A DNA stretch of 64,000 nucleotides from CAZDVQ01 sp964508975 (GTDB lineage: Bacteria; Bacteroidota; Bacteroidia; Chitinophagales; Saprospiraceae): NCBI GenBank assembly GCA_964508975.1, contig CAZDVQ010000004.1:62001-126000 (forward strand), given 5' to 3'. A program made the position numbers and the translations under genes. The first letter of the stretch is position 1; each line of letters starts with the position of its first letter. This document shows positions 44,772-52,341 of this stretch, in pieces. Below the pieces are notes generated by a model. The model did not search any database, was not told where the DNA came from, and saw only the letters and a program-made list of their open reading frames with translations.

Positions 44772-45899
44772 TTATTCTTTCAGTTCGACGCGGTAATCCT
44801 TTTGGCTACCACGGCGGTTTATGGTCACGCTAACGAGGTCGCCAGGATTGCGCGAGGCGATTTTTTCCTGTAACTCATTAACTGTTTTTACATTTTTACC
44901 GTCTACGGCTACAATGACATCACCTTCTTTGATGCCGGCTTTCTTAGCGCCACCGTCACCAGATAGCTCAACCACGTAAACACCTTGTGAGATGCTTAAG
45001 CTTTCTTCCTTGGCAACCTCGGCGTTTAGGTCTGCAATTACAACGCCTAGCATGCCACGGTGTACAGATCCATAGTTGATTAAATCGGATACAACTTTTT
45101 TGACCAAGTTAATGGGTACAGCAAACGAGTAGCCTGCATAGGTACCGTTAGGCGCAAAGATGGCCGTGTTGATACCCAATAATTTACCATCGCTATTAAC
45201 CAAAGCGCCACCACTATTGCCAGGGTTCACGGCTGCATCGGTTTGAATGAACGACTCGATAGCACGCTGGCCATTTATTAAATCTAGGTTCCGGCCTTTA
45301 GCGCTTATGATTCCAGCCGTAACGGTTGAGGTCAAGTTAAAAGGATTGCCCACCGCTAAAACCCACTCGCCTACCTTCGCTTCATCTGAATCAGCAAACT
45401 CTACGGGAATAAGGCCCTCTGCTTCAATTTTAAGCACCGCAAGGTCGGTTGAAGGGTCGGTGCCCACCAAGGTGGCTTTGTATTTTTTCTGATCGTACAG
45501 GGTAACTTCAAGCTGGTTGGCATTTTCAACCACGTGGTTGTTGGTCACGATAAACCCTTCCTTGTTGATGATAACGCCTGAACCTGTTGACTGCCTAGGT
45601 TGTGGTTCGCCAAAGAAATGGTAATACCGCCGCTCACGTTCCGTTCTCGGCTCAGCAGCAGTTTGCTTCGCTTCAATATGCACTACTGTTGGCATGGCAG
45701 CCTCAGAAGCTTTGATGAACGAACTCGGGTAAGTCCCACCACCGGGCATGTAATCTACATGCTTGAAGCCTGATGCTGATGATGACTTTGTATCTGCCAA
45801 GTCATTAGACGGTGAAGCCTTCTGCATGAAATAATTGCCGCCCAGTACAACTAGACCACCAGCAATTCCAGCGAGTAAAAAACCAAATACTTTTCTCAT
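44772..45899 (-). CDS. HtrA/DegQ-type serine protease
   Basis: A 375-residue periplasmic protease and quality-control chaperone. N-terminal membrane anchor or signal (about 3-25), trypsin-like domain with the triad in VTNNHVV (His), STDLAVLKI (Asp) and NPGNSGGAL (Ser), then one C-terminal PDZ domain (about 285-375: GMLGVVIADLNAEVAKEE...GAKKAGIKEGDVIVAVDGKNV). Most DegP/DegQ have two PDZ domains; with one this is nearer the DegS layout. Start set at MRKVFGFLL; ten upstream codons are in frame but precede the natural signal. No sigma-E-type box was recognised. Confidence 0.93.
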   Translation of the reverse strand: MRKVFGFLLAGIAGGLVVLGGNYFMQKASPSNDLADTKSSSASGFKHVDYMPGGGTYPSSFIKASEAAMPTVVHIEAKQTAAEPRTERERRYYHFFGEPQPRQSTGSGVIINKEGFIVTNNHVVENANQLEVTLYDQKKYKATLVGTDPSTDLAVLKIEAEGLIPVEFADSDEAKVGEWVLAVGNPFNLTSTVTAGIISAKGRNLDLINGQRAIESFIQTDAAVNPGNSGGALVNSDGKLLGINTAIFAPNGTYAGYSFAVPINLVKKVVSDLINYGSVHRGMLGVVIADLNAEVAKEESLSISQGVYVVELSGDGGAKKAGIKEGDVIVAVDGKNVKTVNELQEKIASRNPGDLVSVTINRRGSQKDYRVELKE

Positions 45900-45990
45900 A
45901 TACGTTTCCAATTTTTGTAGATACATCAAGGAAACGCCAAGCCTACAAACATGGTTATGTATAAAAGGCCATTTAACATAAGTTTAAGAT

Positions 45991-46022
45991 TTTGCTTTAC
46001 ACCAAATGATTTTTTATCTTTG
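45991..46022 (+). promoter_or_regulatory. Promoter of the DUF5606 gene
   Basis: TTTG (45991-45994), 20-nt spacer, TATCTTTG (46015-46022): a full match to the Bacteroidota consensus, 45 nt before the ATG. Confidence 0.8.
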
Positions 46023-46067
46023 CCCTGTTAAACAATGTAAATCAACTTACCAAAGCAATACAATACA

Positions 46068-46511
46068 ATGGAATTTGAAAAATTAGTTGCAGTTTCTGGC
46101 AAACCGGGACTATTCTTCGTGGTTGGAAACCGCAGCAATGGTTTAATCTTGGAAGATATCGACTCTAAAAAAAGAACTTTTGTTCCTGCCCGTACACACC
46201 AGTTCAGCCCGCTTGAAACCATCTCTATTTACGTGGACACCGATGAGGAAACTATTCCGCTCCGCAGCGTTTTCGCGAAGATGAGGGACGCTGGTGTTGA
46301 ACTCGTTAACCATAAAGGCAGCAAAGAAGAGCTTCGTGCTTATTTCTTGCAAATTTTGCCTGAGCACGACCAAGACCAGGTGAGCGCAAGCGACATCGGC
46401 AAAGTGGTAAAATGGTTCGGATTCTTGAAAGATCGCCAACTGCTTCACATCCTCGACGCTCCCGCTGTTGACGCTACCGCTGATGCAGCTGAAGTAGAAG
46501 AAGTTAAATAA
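46068..46511 (+). CDS. DUF5606 family protein
   Basis: A 147-residue soluble protein typical of Bacteroidota. The first 60 residues form an SH3-like segment (FEKLVAVSGKPGLFFVVGNRSNGLILEDIDSKKRTFVPARTHQFSPLETISIY). The second part (60-130) is helical with DIGKVVKWFGFLKDRQLLHI, and the tail is Ala/Glu-rich. The family is conserved, but no biochemical role is established. Single-gene unit with its own ideal promoter and terminator, and codon use like highly expressed genes. Confidence 0.9.
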   Translation: MEFEKLVAVSGKPGLFFVVGNRSNGLILEDIDSKKRTFVPARTHQFSPLETISIYVDTDEETIPLRSVFAKMRDAGVELVNHKGSKEELRAYFLQILPEHDQDQVSASDIGKVVKWFGFLKDRQLLHILDAPAVDATADAAEVEEVK

Positions 46512-46523
46512 TAACGACTCCAA

Positions 46524-46564
46524 GGCATAAAAAAGGGCTCCCATGAGGAGCCCTTTTTTATGCT
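46524..46564 (+). terminator. Terminator after the DUF5606 gene
   Basis: AAAAAAGGGCTCC, loop CATGA, GGAGCCC and a T-run; the outer GCATAA/TTATGC extends the stem. Confidence 0.92.
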
Positions 46565-46575
46565 ATAAAATAGCC

Positions 46576-46639
46576 TAATCGCAAAAAGACTAGGAATTTT
46601 GCGATTATATTCGCAAAATTCCTAGTCTTTTTGCGATTA
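46576..46639. promoter_or_regulatory. Perfect long palindrome before the AAA-DUF4143 gene
   Basis: Two perfectly complementary 29-bp arms (46576-46604 and 46611-46639) around TTATAT. Each arm carries TCGCAAAA and CCTAGTC. The right arm includes the TTTG at 46630-46633 that serves as the likely -33 promoter element, so a protein on the palindrome would compete with sigma factor. It may be an operator or the end of a mobile module. Confidence 0.8.
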
Positions 46640-46661
46640 CATGCTTTTTGATGTATCTTTA
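46630..46661 (+). promoter_or_regulatory. Promoter of the AAA-DUF4143 gene
   Basis: TTTG (46630-46633), 20-nt spacer, TATCTTTA (46654-46661; one mismatch to TAnnTTTG). The start codon follows 17 nt later. Confidence 0.55.
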
Positions 46662-46678
46662 TTCCAAATTTCATTAGC

Positions 46679-47812
46679 ATGATATCTAGATTACAATATG
46701 AATCTTTGATTCAAGATTTGAATGGCCCCAAAGCCTTAATCTTATTAGGAGCTAGACAAACTGGTAAAACTACTTTAGCCAGGATGTTGACTGATACACT
46801 CCAAAATCAAGTCTTATGGTTGTATGGTGATGATACAGATACAGCTGCAATGTTCAAATCGCCCAATAGTGATAAATTGAAGCATATTATTGGCCAATAT
46901 CGATATGTTGTGATAGACGAGGCACAACGAATTGAAAATATAGGTTTGTGCCTCAAAATCATTATTGATCAAATTCCTAACGTGAAAGTAATCGCCACAG
47001 GGTCTTCTTCGTTTGAGCTAAGCAATCAAATCAATGAACCATTGACTGGTAGGAAATGGGAGTATAAGATATTTCCCATTGCAACAGCTGAACTGATTAA
47101 AAGCAATGGGCTCATATCAGAACAACGCATGTTGCACCAGCGCCTAGTTTATGGTTTTTATCCAGAGGTTATCAATAATCCAGGGAGAGAGCAGGAAGTC
47201 CTTAAGCTTTTATCCAATGACTACCTTTATAAGGATATATTGAGCATGCAAGTTATTCGTAAACCTCATGCACTAGAGAAATTGCTCCAAGCATTATCTT
47301 TTCAAGTGGGTAACCTTGTATCAAACCATGAACTCGGGCAAATGGCTGGGCTAGATAATCAAACTGTTGAGCACTATTTAGATTTACTCGAGAAGTCGTT
47401 TATCATATTTAGGCTTTCTAGCCTGAGTAGAAACTTAAGGAATGAACTCAAAAAATCTAAAAAAATATATTTCTACGACAATGGAATTCGCAACGCCATT
47501 ATAAATCAGTTCAACCCAATTGAATTGCGCAACGATGTAGGAGCTTTATGGGAAAACTACTTAGTAAGCGAACGGCAAAAAAACTTAAACATCCATAAAA
47601 ATTTCGCCAATGTATTTTTTTGGAGATCAAAGCAGCAAAAGGAAATAGATTATGTTGAAGAATTTAACGGACAAACCCTCGCATATGAATTTAAGTGGAA
47701 TGGAACCACTAAGGTTAATCTACACCAAGATTTTGCAAGTGCATACAACGTTTCAACGCTAAAGGTTATTAGCCCAGAAAATTATTTAGACTTCGTAACT
47801 AAAGCGCTCTAA
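46679..47812 (+). CDS. AAA ATPase with DUF4143 (PD-(D/E)XK-like) domain
   Basis: A 377-residue protein with an N-terminal AAA domain (Walker A GARQTGKT at 24-31, Walker B VVIDEAQ near 80, sensor ATGSSS). A winged-helix-like part follows, then a C-terminal DUF4143 domain whose FFWRSKQQKEIDYV...LAYEFKW fits the PD-(D/E)XK nuclease core (Asp, then Glu-x-Lys). This family is abundant and mobile in bacteria and archaea, but its job is not established; defence or selfish roles have been suggested. AT-rich composition unlike the neighbours, and the upstream perfect palindrome, suggest acquisition by transfer. It ends 13 bases from the convergent GbsR gene. Confidence 0.92.
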   Translation: MISRLQYESLIQDLNGPKALILLGARQTGKTTLARMLTDTLQNQVLWLYGDDTDTAAMFKSPNSDKLKHIIGQYRYVVIDEAQRIENIGLCLKIIIDQIPNVKVIATGSSSFELSNQINEPLTGRKWEYKIFPIATAELIKSNGLISEQRMLHQRLVYGFYPEVINNPGREQEVLKLLSNDYLYKDILSMQVIRKPHALEKLLQALSFQVGNLVSNHELGQMAGLDNQTVEHYLDLLEKSFIIFRLSSLSRNLRNELKKSKKIYFYDNGIRNAIINQFNPIELRNDVGALWENYLVSERQKNLNIHKNFANVFFWRSKQQKEIDYVEEFNGQTLAYEFKWNGTTKVNLHQDFASAYNVSTLKVISPENYLDFVTKAL

Positions 47813-47825
47813 ATATCTGATATAA

Positions 47826-48326
47826 TTACTTTATCATCTTCATAAAGGTGCCCAACAACCAGTTGGCGTCAGAGCGTACAAAGTTGTCGAGTGTAGCATC
47901 TGCTTTCTGGGCAAAGAGCTTGATATCGTTAACCACCTGCTTGAATTCGGCTACATCCGCACTTTCGCCTTCGGTTTGACCTATGTCGTTGAGTACCTTG
48001 ATAATAGGTTCTAGCTCGCGTTTTTTGCGTTGTATGATAATTAATCGAATCACCTCCCACATATCTTTCTCGGCCAAGAAGTATTCCTTGCGCTCGCCAG
48101 CTCGTAACTCCTTGTGTACCAAGCCCCAGTCAATTAGTGCCCTCACATTCATGTTGGCATTGCCCCGTGATATTTGAAGTTCTTCCATGATTTGCTCGGC
48201 ACAAAGCGGTTCAGGTGCAATCATCAGCAGGGCGTGTACCTGCGCCATTGTGCGGTTTACCCCCCAGTCGGTAGCCAAGGCTCCCCAGGTTTGAATAAAT
48301 TTCTCCTTGGCTTCAGTAAATTCCAT
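47826..48326 (-). CDS. GbsR/MarR-family transcriptional regulator
   Basis: A 166-residue DNA-binding protein. A winged helix-turn-helix (about 20-85, with VHALLMIAPEPLCAEQIMEELQISRGNANMNVRALIDWGLVHKELRAGERKEYFLAE) resembles GbsR, the choline-sensing repressor, and other MarR relatives. The C-terminal half is helical and probably dimerises or senses a ligand. No glycine betaine gene is adjacent, so the ligand cannot be inferred. It starts about 45 bases after the remnant DUF6157 gene and ends convergent to the AAA-DUF4143 gene. Confidence 0.9.
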   Translation of the reverse strand: MEFTEAKEKFIQTWGALATDWGVNRTMAQVHALLMIAPEPLCAEQIMEELQISRGNANMNVRALIDWGLVHKELRAGERKEYFLAEKDMWEVIRLIIIQRKKRELEPIIKVLNDIGQTEGESADVAEFKQVVNDIKLFAQKADATLDNFVRSDANWLLGTFMKMIK

Positions 48327-48371
48327 AACGGTTTAAGTTGTGAGTACTTAGTAACTCTCTTTGAATAGTTT

Positions 48372-48581
48372 TTACCGCAATTGGTTCATTTTACAGCTAA
48401 AAATAAATATTTTAATTTCATCGGAAGTATATCGATAAGGGTTTTGGGCAATCATTTCATATTGTAAAAAGGCAATGCTTTTGTCGTCGCCCTTGTATGC
48501 TGGTATTTCACCTTGTACGGCCGGACAATCATCGGCCACCGCAATAAAAGTATTGATGTAATTAGTGCTATGCGTTTTCAT
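48372..48581 (-). pseudogene. Truncated DUF6157 gene
   Basis: A 69-codon frame whose first 53 residues (MKTHSTNYINTFIAVADDCP...SIAFLQYEMIAQNPYRYTSDE) match the start of DUF6157 proteins, which are usually about 130-140 residues. After YTSDE the sequence loses similarity and stops 15 codons later, so the C-terminal half is missing. No continuation is seen in the other frames up to 48327. It begins inside an AT-rich repeat (TTCATAGTTCATCG). A short functional protein is possible, but a 3' deletion is more likely. Confidence 0.7.
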
Positions 48582-48615
48582 AGTTCATCGTTCATAGTTC
48601 ATCGTTCATAGTTCT
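48578..48615. repeat. AT-rich array next to GC-rich copy 12
   Basis: Repeated CATAGTTCATCGTTCATAG, overlapping the first codon of the DUF6157 remnant. Confidence 0.7.
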
Positions 48616-48621
48616 CCAATC

Positions 48622-48746
48622 GGCGGCTTGCCGCCGACGCGCTAGGTGCCCAGAAGGCCGCGCCGTAGGCGCGGGTGCGCGCAGCGCACGGAGCGAACAG
48701 CGAACCCTGGCGGGGACCGGCGACGCGTAGCGGCGCAGCGCCCAGA
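48622..48746. repeat. GC-rich dispersed element, copy 12
   Basis: Reverse-oriented copy with GCACGGAGCGAACAGCGAAC and GGCGGGGACCGGCGACG, ending CGCAGCGCCC. Between it and the terminator at 48838 nothing else is recognised. Confidence 0.8.
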
Positions 48747-48837
48747 TCAATTTGCTTAAGGCTAAGTTAGCTAAAATTGGCTATTTTTTGGAACGCTAAG
48801 ATAAACAAATTGTTGCATTTGATTTATTTATGGGCAT

Positions 48838-48872
48838 AAAAAAAGCCATCTCTGGGATTGAGATGGCTTTTT
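48838..48872 (-). terminator. Terminator of the 48889-52022 transcription unit
   Basis: Minus-strand stem AAAAGCCATCTC / GAGATGGCTTTT with a seven-nt loop, ending in Ts. Confidence 0.88.
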
Positions 48873-48888
48873 ACTAGGCTAGTAGCGC

Positions 48889-50892
48889 TTATTGCTTCAC
48901 AAATTTTTGTGCAGCTTGCTCGCCTTGAGCTGTTTGGATTGTGATGAAGTATGTACCGGCGGCCAACGATTGAACGTTAACTTGGTTGCCGCTTACAGGG
49001 AACATTTTAACCAATTTGCCTTCGATATTGTAAATGCTGATGCCTTTTACCGTGCTCATGTCGATGTCTTTCAACACGATGATATCGCTGGTTGGGTTAG
49101 GGAAAATGCTGAACAGTGTTTCCTCGGTGTTTACCACAGAAACTACTGGGCTTGAGCCTTCAACCACCATGGTAGGAGCGTTGATAGCAGGGTTGTTGAT
49201 CACGTCAACAACGCCAGAAGGCCATACCACGCGGATTTGGCTAATGGCTGTTTCCTCACCGATACCGAAGTGTGCGTTAAGGGTAGACTGGTGGCTAAAG
49301 CCTGAACCAGAGCGGATTTCGCGGATTTGTTTGCCCCAAGCACCGTAAATTTCAACGCGGGCACCAATACCGTTGCGGTTACTTTGAACACCAACCAAGG
49401 TGATTTTAACCCAGTTGTTGTCGTTAGGTGTGTTCATGTAAGCAGTACCACCTGTTTGAACATCTAGGAAACCGTCGTTGTTAAGGTCACCAATACCACC
49501 TTCACCAAAAGGCAAGTCATAACCTGTGAAAGTCAAGTCGCCATTGTTGAGGTAAAGTTCTTTGCCATTTTGCCATAGGAAGTCAACCCAGCCATCGTTG
49601 TTGAAATCGGCAGCTTGGAGCTCCCATGAACCAACTTGTGGGTCGATACCAGAGGTTGCATAGATGTCGGTAAAAGTACCGTCACCGTTGTTGCGGTATA
49701 ATTTATTCTGGTCAGAGATATTAGAAAGCAAGAAGTCCATATCGCCATCGTTATCGAAGTCTTCGATAGCAGTAGACCATGATTGAGCGCCATCGTTTAC
49801 ACCGGCAGCTGCGCCACGTTCCGTAAAGGTACCGTCACCGTTGTTGTGGTACAGGAGGTTGATGCGTTGTGGGTCGCCAACTGGAGCACCACCGCGGCAT
49901 TTCGACATGTACATGTCTTGGAAACCATTGTTGTCGTAGTCCGTCCACATCGATTGGTAGTTACCACCCACGTCAAGGGTAGCAAAGAAAGGAATATCGA
50001 ACACGAGGTTACCAGCACCGTCGTTGCGGTAAGCATGGCTTTGGTCTACGTCATGGCAAGCAAAAAGGTCGAGTTGACCGTCGTGGTTGATATCGATAAA
50101 GTTAGTACGTTGTGTAAAGATGTATTGAGGGTAAGGCGTTTCGGTATAAGCTGTACCGCCGTTGTTGGCCCGGATAACCGCTAAACGGCTACCACCACCG
50201 AAAACGAGGTCGTTAAAACCGTTACCGTCATAGTCGCCGGTAGCGATACTCCAACTTGGGGTAGCACTCAAGCCTGGAAGTTGGTAAGTAGTAGAACTAA
50301 AACCACCAGTAACCAATTGGTGTAGGATGGTCATATCATTTGATCCTACAGTCACGATATCATCAAGGTAGTCACCGTTCATATCTGAAACGTTACAGAT
50401 GTTCGATGAAGCGGTAAGCGACTGCGGTATAAACTGGATAGCAGGTAGAACCACCGCACCTTCGGTGAGTTGGAAGTCAAAACCATCACTTTCCCAACGG
50501 TTGTCGAAGGCAATGTAGTAAGTTGTACCAGCCACTACGTTAACTTGGGCATAAGATAAATAGCCACTTCCGCCGTCATCGTCGCCGCCAAAACAAGAAA
50601 GGTTAGAGCAAGTTCCCATGTAGATGTGGAAACGAGTATCACGACCAGCGTTTTGGGTTAAGTCGGTGCTAACCGTCAAGGTGTAATCTTGCGCAGGTGT
50701 GTACTTGTACCATTCGCCAGCGGTGGCACCACCACCATTGGCAGCACAAATAGGCGCTGGAACCTCTGAGCCATTCACAGCTGCAATAGTGTGTACCCCA
50801 GCGGTAATTACCAAGGCACTATCGCAAGTGTTCTGTGCAAAACCAAAGGCGGTGCACATGGACAGTAAAGTTAAAAGTGTAAGTTTTTTCAT
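48889..50892 (-). CDS. FG-GAP/VCBS and ASPIC domain protein with T9SS type A sorting domain
   Basis: A 667-residue secreted protein. Signal peptide MKKLTLLTLLSMCTAFGFAQ, a beta-sandwich pre-peptidase-like domain (about 22-145), then FG-GAP/VCBS beta-propeller repeats with calcium-type DxNxDGxxD loops (DYDGNGFND, DINHDGQLD, DFDNDGDMD, DFNNDGWVD, DLNNDGFLD). Next is an ASPIC/UnbV domain (about 500-575; WVKITLVGVQSNRNGIGARVEIYG...SGSGFSHQSTLNAHFGIGE...VVWPSG). The T9SS type A tail (about 595-667, FSIFPNPTSDIIVL...GTYFITIQTA) exports it. The layout is like CRTAC1 proteins, probably a calcium-dependent surface binding protein. The upstream gene ends 32 bases before it. Confidence 0.92.
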   Translation of the reverse strand: MKKLTLLTLLSMCTAFGFAQNTCDSALVITAGVHTIAAVNGSEVPAPICAANGGGATAGEWYKYTPAQDYTLTVSTDLTQNAGRDTRFHIYMGTCSNLSCFGGDDDGGSGYLSYAQVNVVAGTTYYIAFDNRWESDGFDFQLTEGAVVLPAIQFIPQSLTASSNICNVSDMNGDYLDDIVTVGSNDMTILHQLVTGGFSSTTYQLPGLSATPSWSIATGDYDGNGFNDLVFGGGSRLAVIRANNGGTAYTETPYPQYIFTQRTNFIDINHDGQLDLFACHDVDQSHAYRNDGAGNLVFDIPFFATLDVGGNYQSMWTDYDNNGFQDMYMSKCRGGAPVGDPQRINLLYHNNGDGTFTERGAAAGVNDGAQSWSTAIEDFDNDGDMDFLLSNISDQNKLYRNNGDGTFTDIYATSGIDPQVGSWELQAADFNNDGWVDFLWQNGKELYLNNGDLTFTGYDLPFGEGGIGDLNNDGFLDVQTGGTAYMNTPNDNNWVKITLVGVQSNRNGIGARVEIYGAWGKQIREIRSGSGFSHQSTLNAHFGIGEETAISQIRVVWPSGVVDVINNPAINAPTMVVEGSSPVVSVVNTEETLFSIFPNPTSDIIVLKDIDMSTVKGISIYNIEGKLVKMFPVSGNQVNVQSLAAGTYFITIQTAQGEQAAQKFVKQ

Positions 50893-50924
50893 AAAAATAG
50901 TTGTTAATAAAGCAAAAATGGGTT

Positions 50925-52022
50925 CTATGGACAAGTGTCGGGCATGGCATTAATCCAATCCCGGATGAGTGCTGTACCTTCAGTATGTACCACGCTTCGG
51001 CCAATAATTGGCATCATTTCTTCCTGGAGGTTAGAAGTGATGCGCATATACATTTCAGAGCGGCTTGCACGGCTGGCATGTATCACGTATGATGCGTTTT
51101 GAACGATAAACAGCGGCACTTGGCAAATACCACGATCGTAATCGTTGGTATTGCTGAAGTTAAAGCGGACGTTTACATAATCGCAGTGCCCGCCTTCACG
51201 GTGGCAGTGGCCACAGTTCATGTCGAGGTAGGAGCGTGCGCGTAGGTCTAGTGTTTGAGATGCATCCTCCCAGTCAACGGTCGATACAATATTGCTAGGA
51301 ATATCGTTACCTAAATAGCCCATTTCTTTCCATTTGGCTATTTGGTTCATGCTTACACTACCGTAGCTGTAGCTAAAGTTCAGGTTTTGAGGTTTTGGAC
51401 CAATCGGGGTGGTTAATTCACCACCTGTTAAACCTGTTGGGTTAATCTTATGGCAAGTGATACATTCCCCTTGCGATGGGATTTTGTAGTTAATATTTTT
51501 GGTCACCCCGCCTTCTAAGAATGTAACCGGGATGGTCATGCCGTTTTCGGCTGCATCCAACACCGCTTCTGTCTGGTCGGCATTCCAGGCGTAGGTATAA
51601 GCCTTCCAGCCATCAGCTTTGCGCACCAAGAGACGGGTTTCCATGTTGCGACTAATATTCTCGGGCTGTACATTGTCGTAGTAAAAGGTTTTAATCAGCA
51701 CTGTGCCCACCGGGAAGTTGAAAATATTGTCGTCGCCATCATAGGTTGCTTTGCTGCCATCAGGCATCCAAACAAAGCGTTTTTTGTGGGCGTAATCACT
51801 AAACAGCGAGCTGGCTGGTCTATAAGGTAAAACACTTTCAATCGGCCTTTGGTCCTTCATGGCACCTTCAAAGAAACCATATTCCGAGAGGTTGGTGTAG
51901 GGTACTTTGCTCAAGTCTACCGTGAAGGGTGGTTCTGGCAAAGGTTCGTCGTCTTTACAAGCGGGAACAAGACTCAATGCTGGCAAAAGCAGCCACAATA
52001 ACCATAAATTCCTTTTTGACAT
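50925..52022 (-). CDS. Two-haem-motif lipoprotein (TIGR03806-like)
   Basis: A 365-residue periplasmic lipoprotein (MSKRNLWLLWLLLPALSLVPAC, Cys22 lipidated). Two CxxCH motifs are present, CITCH and CGHCH, so it probably binds c-type haem. The region FEGAMKDQRPIESVLPYRPASSLFSDYAHKKRFVWMPDG resembles the uncharacterised TIGR03806 (SO_0022-like) family. It sits just upstream of the FG-GAP/ASPIC gene in one direction, so the two are probably co-transcribed; the family is known to lie near such genes. The electron-transfer partner is unknown. Start chosen at the lipoprotein signal. Confidence 0.85.
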   Translation of the reverse strand: MSKRNLWLLWLLLPALSLVPACKDDEPLPEPPFTVDLSKVPYTNLSEYGFFEGAMKDQRPIESVLPYRPASSLFSDYAHKKRFVWMPDGSKATYDGDDNIFNFPVGTVLIKTFYYDNVQPENISRNMETRLLVRKADGWKAYTYAWNADQTEAVLDAAENGMTIPVTFLEGGVTKNINYKIPSQGECITCHKINPTGLTGGELTTPIGPKPQNLNFSYSYGSVSMNQIAKWKEMGYLGNDIPSNIVSTVDWEDASQTLDLRARSYLDMNCGHCHREGGHCDYVNVRFNFSNTNDYDRGICQVPLFIVQNASYVIHASRASRSEMYMRITSNLQEEMMPIIGRSVVHTEGTALIRDWINAMPDTCP

Positions 52023-52198
52023 ATTACTGCCTCTGTTTGATAGTACAAAATGTTGTTTTGTCAAGCTGCAATATTACGAAATATTTTCGGCTTGATGTAC
52101 GTATGGCCAATTAAGTCCACACAGCTATTTACTTTACGTACTTTTTTTGGCCCAAGTTGGGTTGTTCCATTTAAAATTTTAATATTTTTAAGTAATCG

Positions 52199-52341
52199 TT
52201 CTTAATTGATGATGGATGAAAACGCCGAATATTTTTTTGGCAGACAAGGCGTAAAAATGAGCCCTAGTGGTTCTACGCCGAACTTTTTACAACGAAGTAT
52301 GCCAAGAAATAGGCAAGTTTTTACGATCAATTAATTGAGAA
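52199..52341. repeat. Foldback element B, about 143 bp
   Basis: Imperfect inverted repeat: TTCTTAATTGAT on the left, its complement-like ATCAATTAATTGAGAA on the right, and GGCGTAAAAA near the centre against TTTTTAC. The loop carries TAGTGGTTCTACG (52265-52277), matching the loop of foldback element A. The right arm supplies the last codons and the stop of the flippase gene. Confidence 0.7.
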
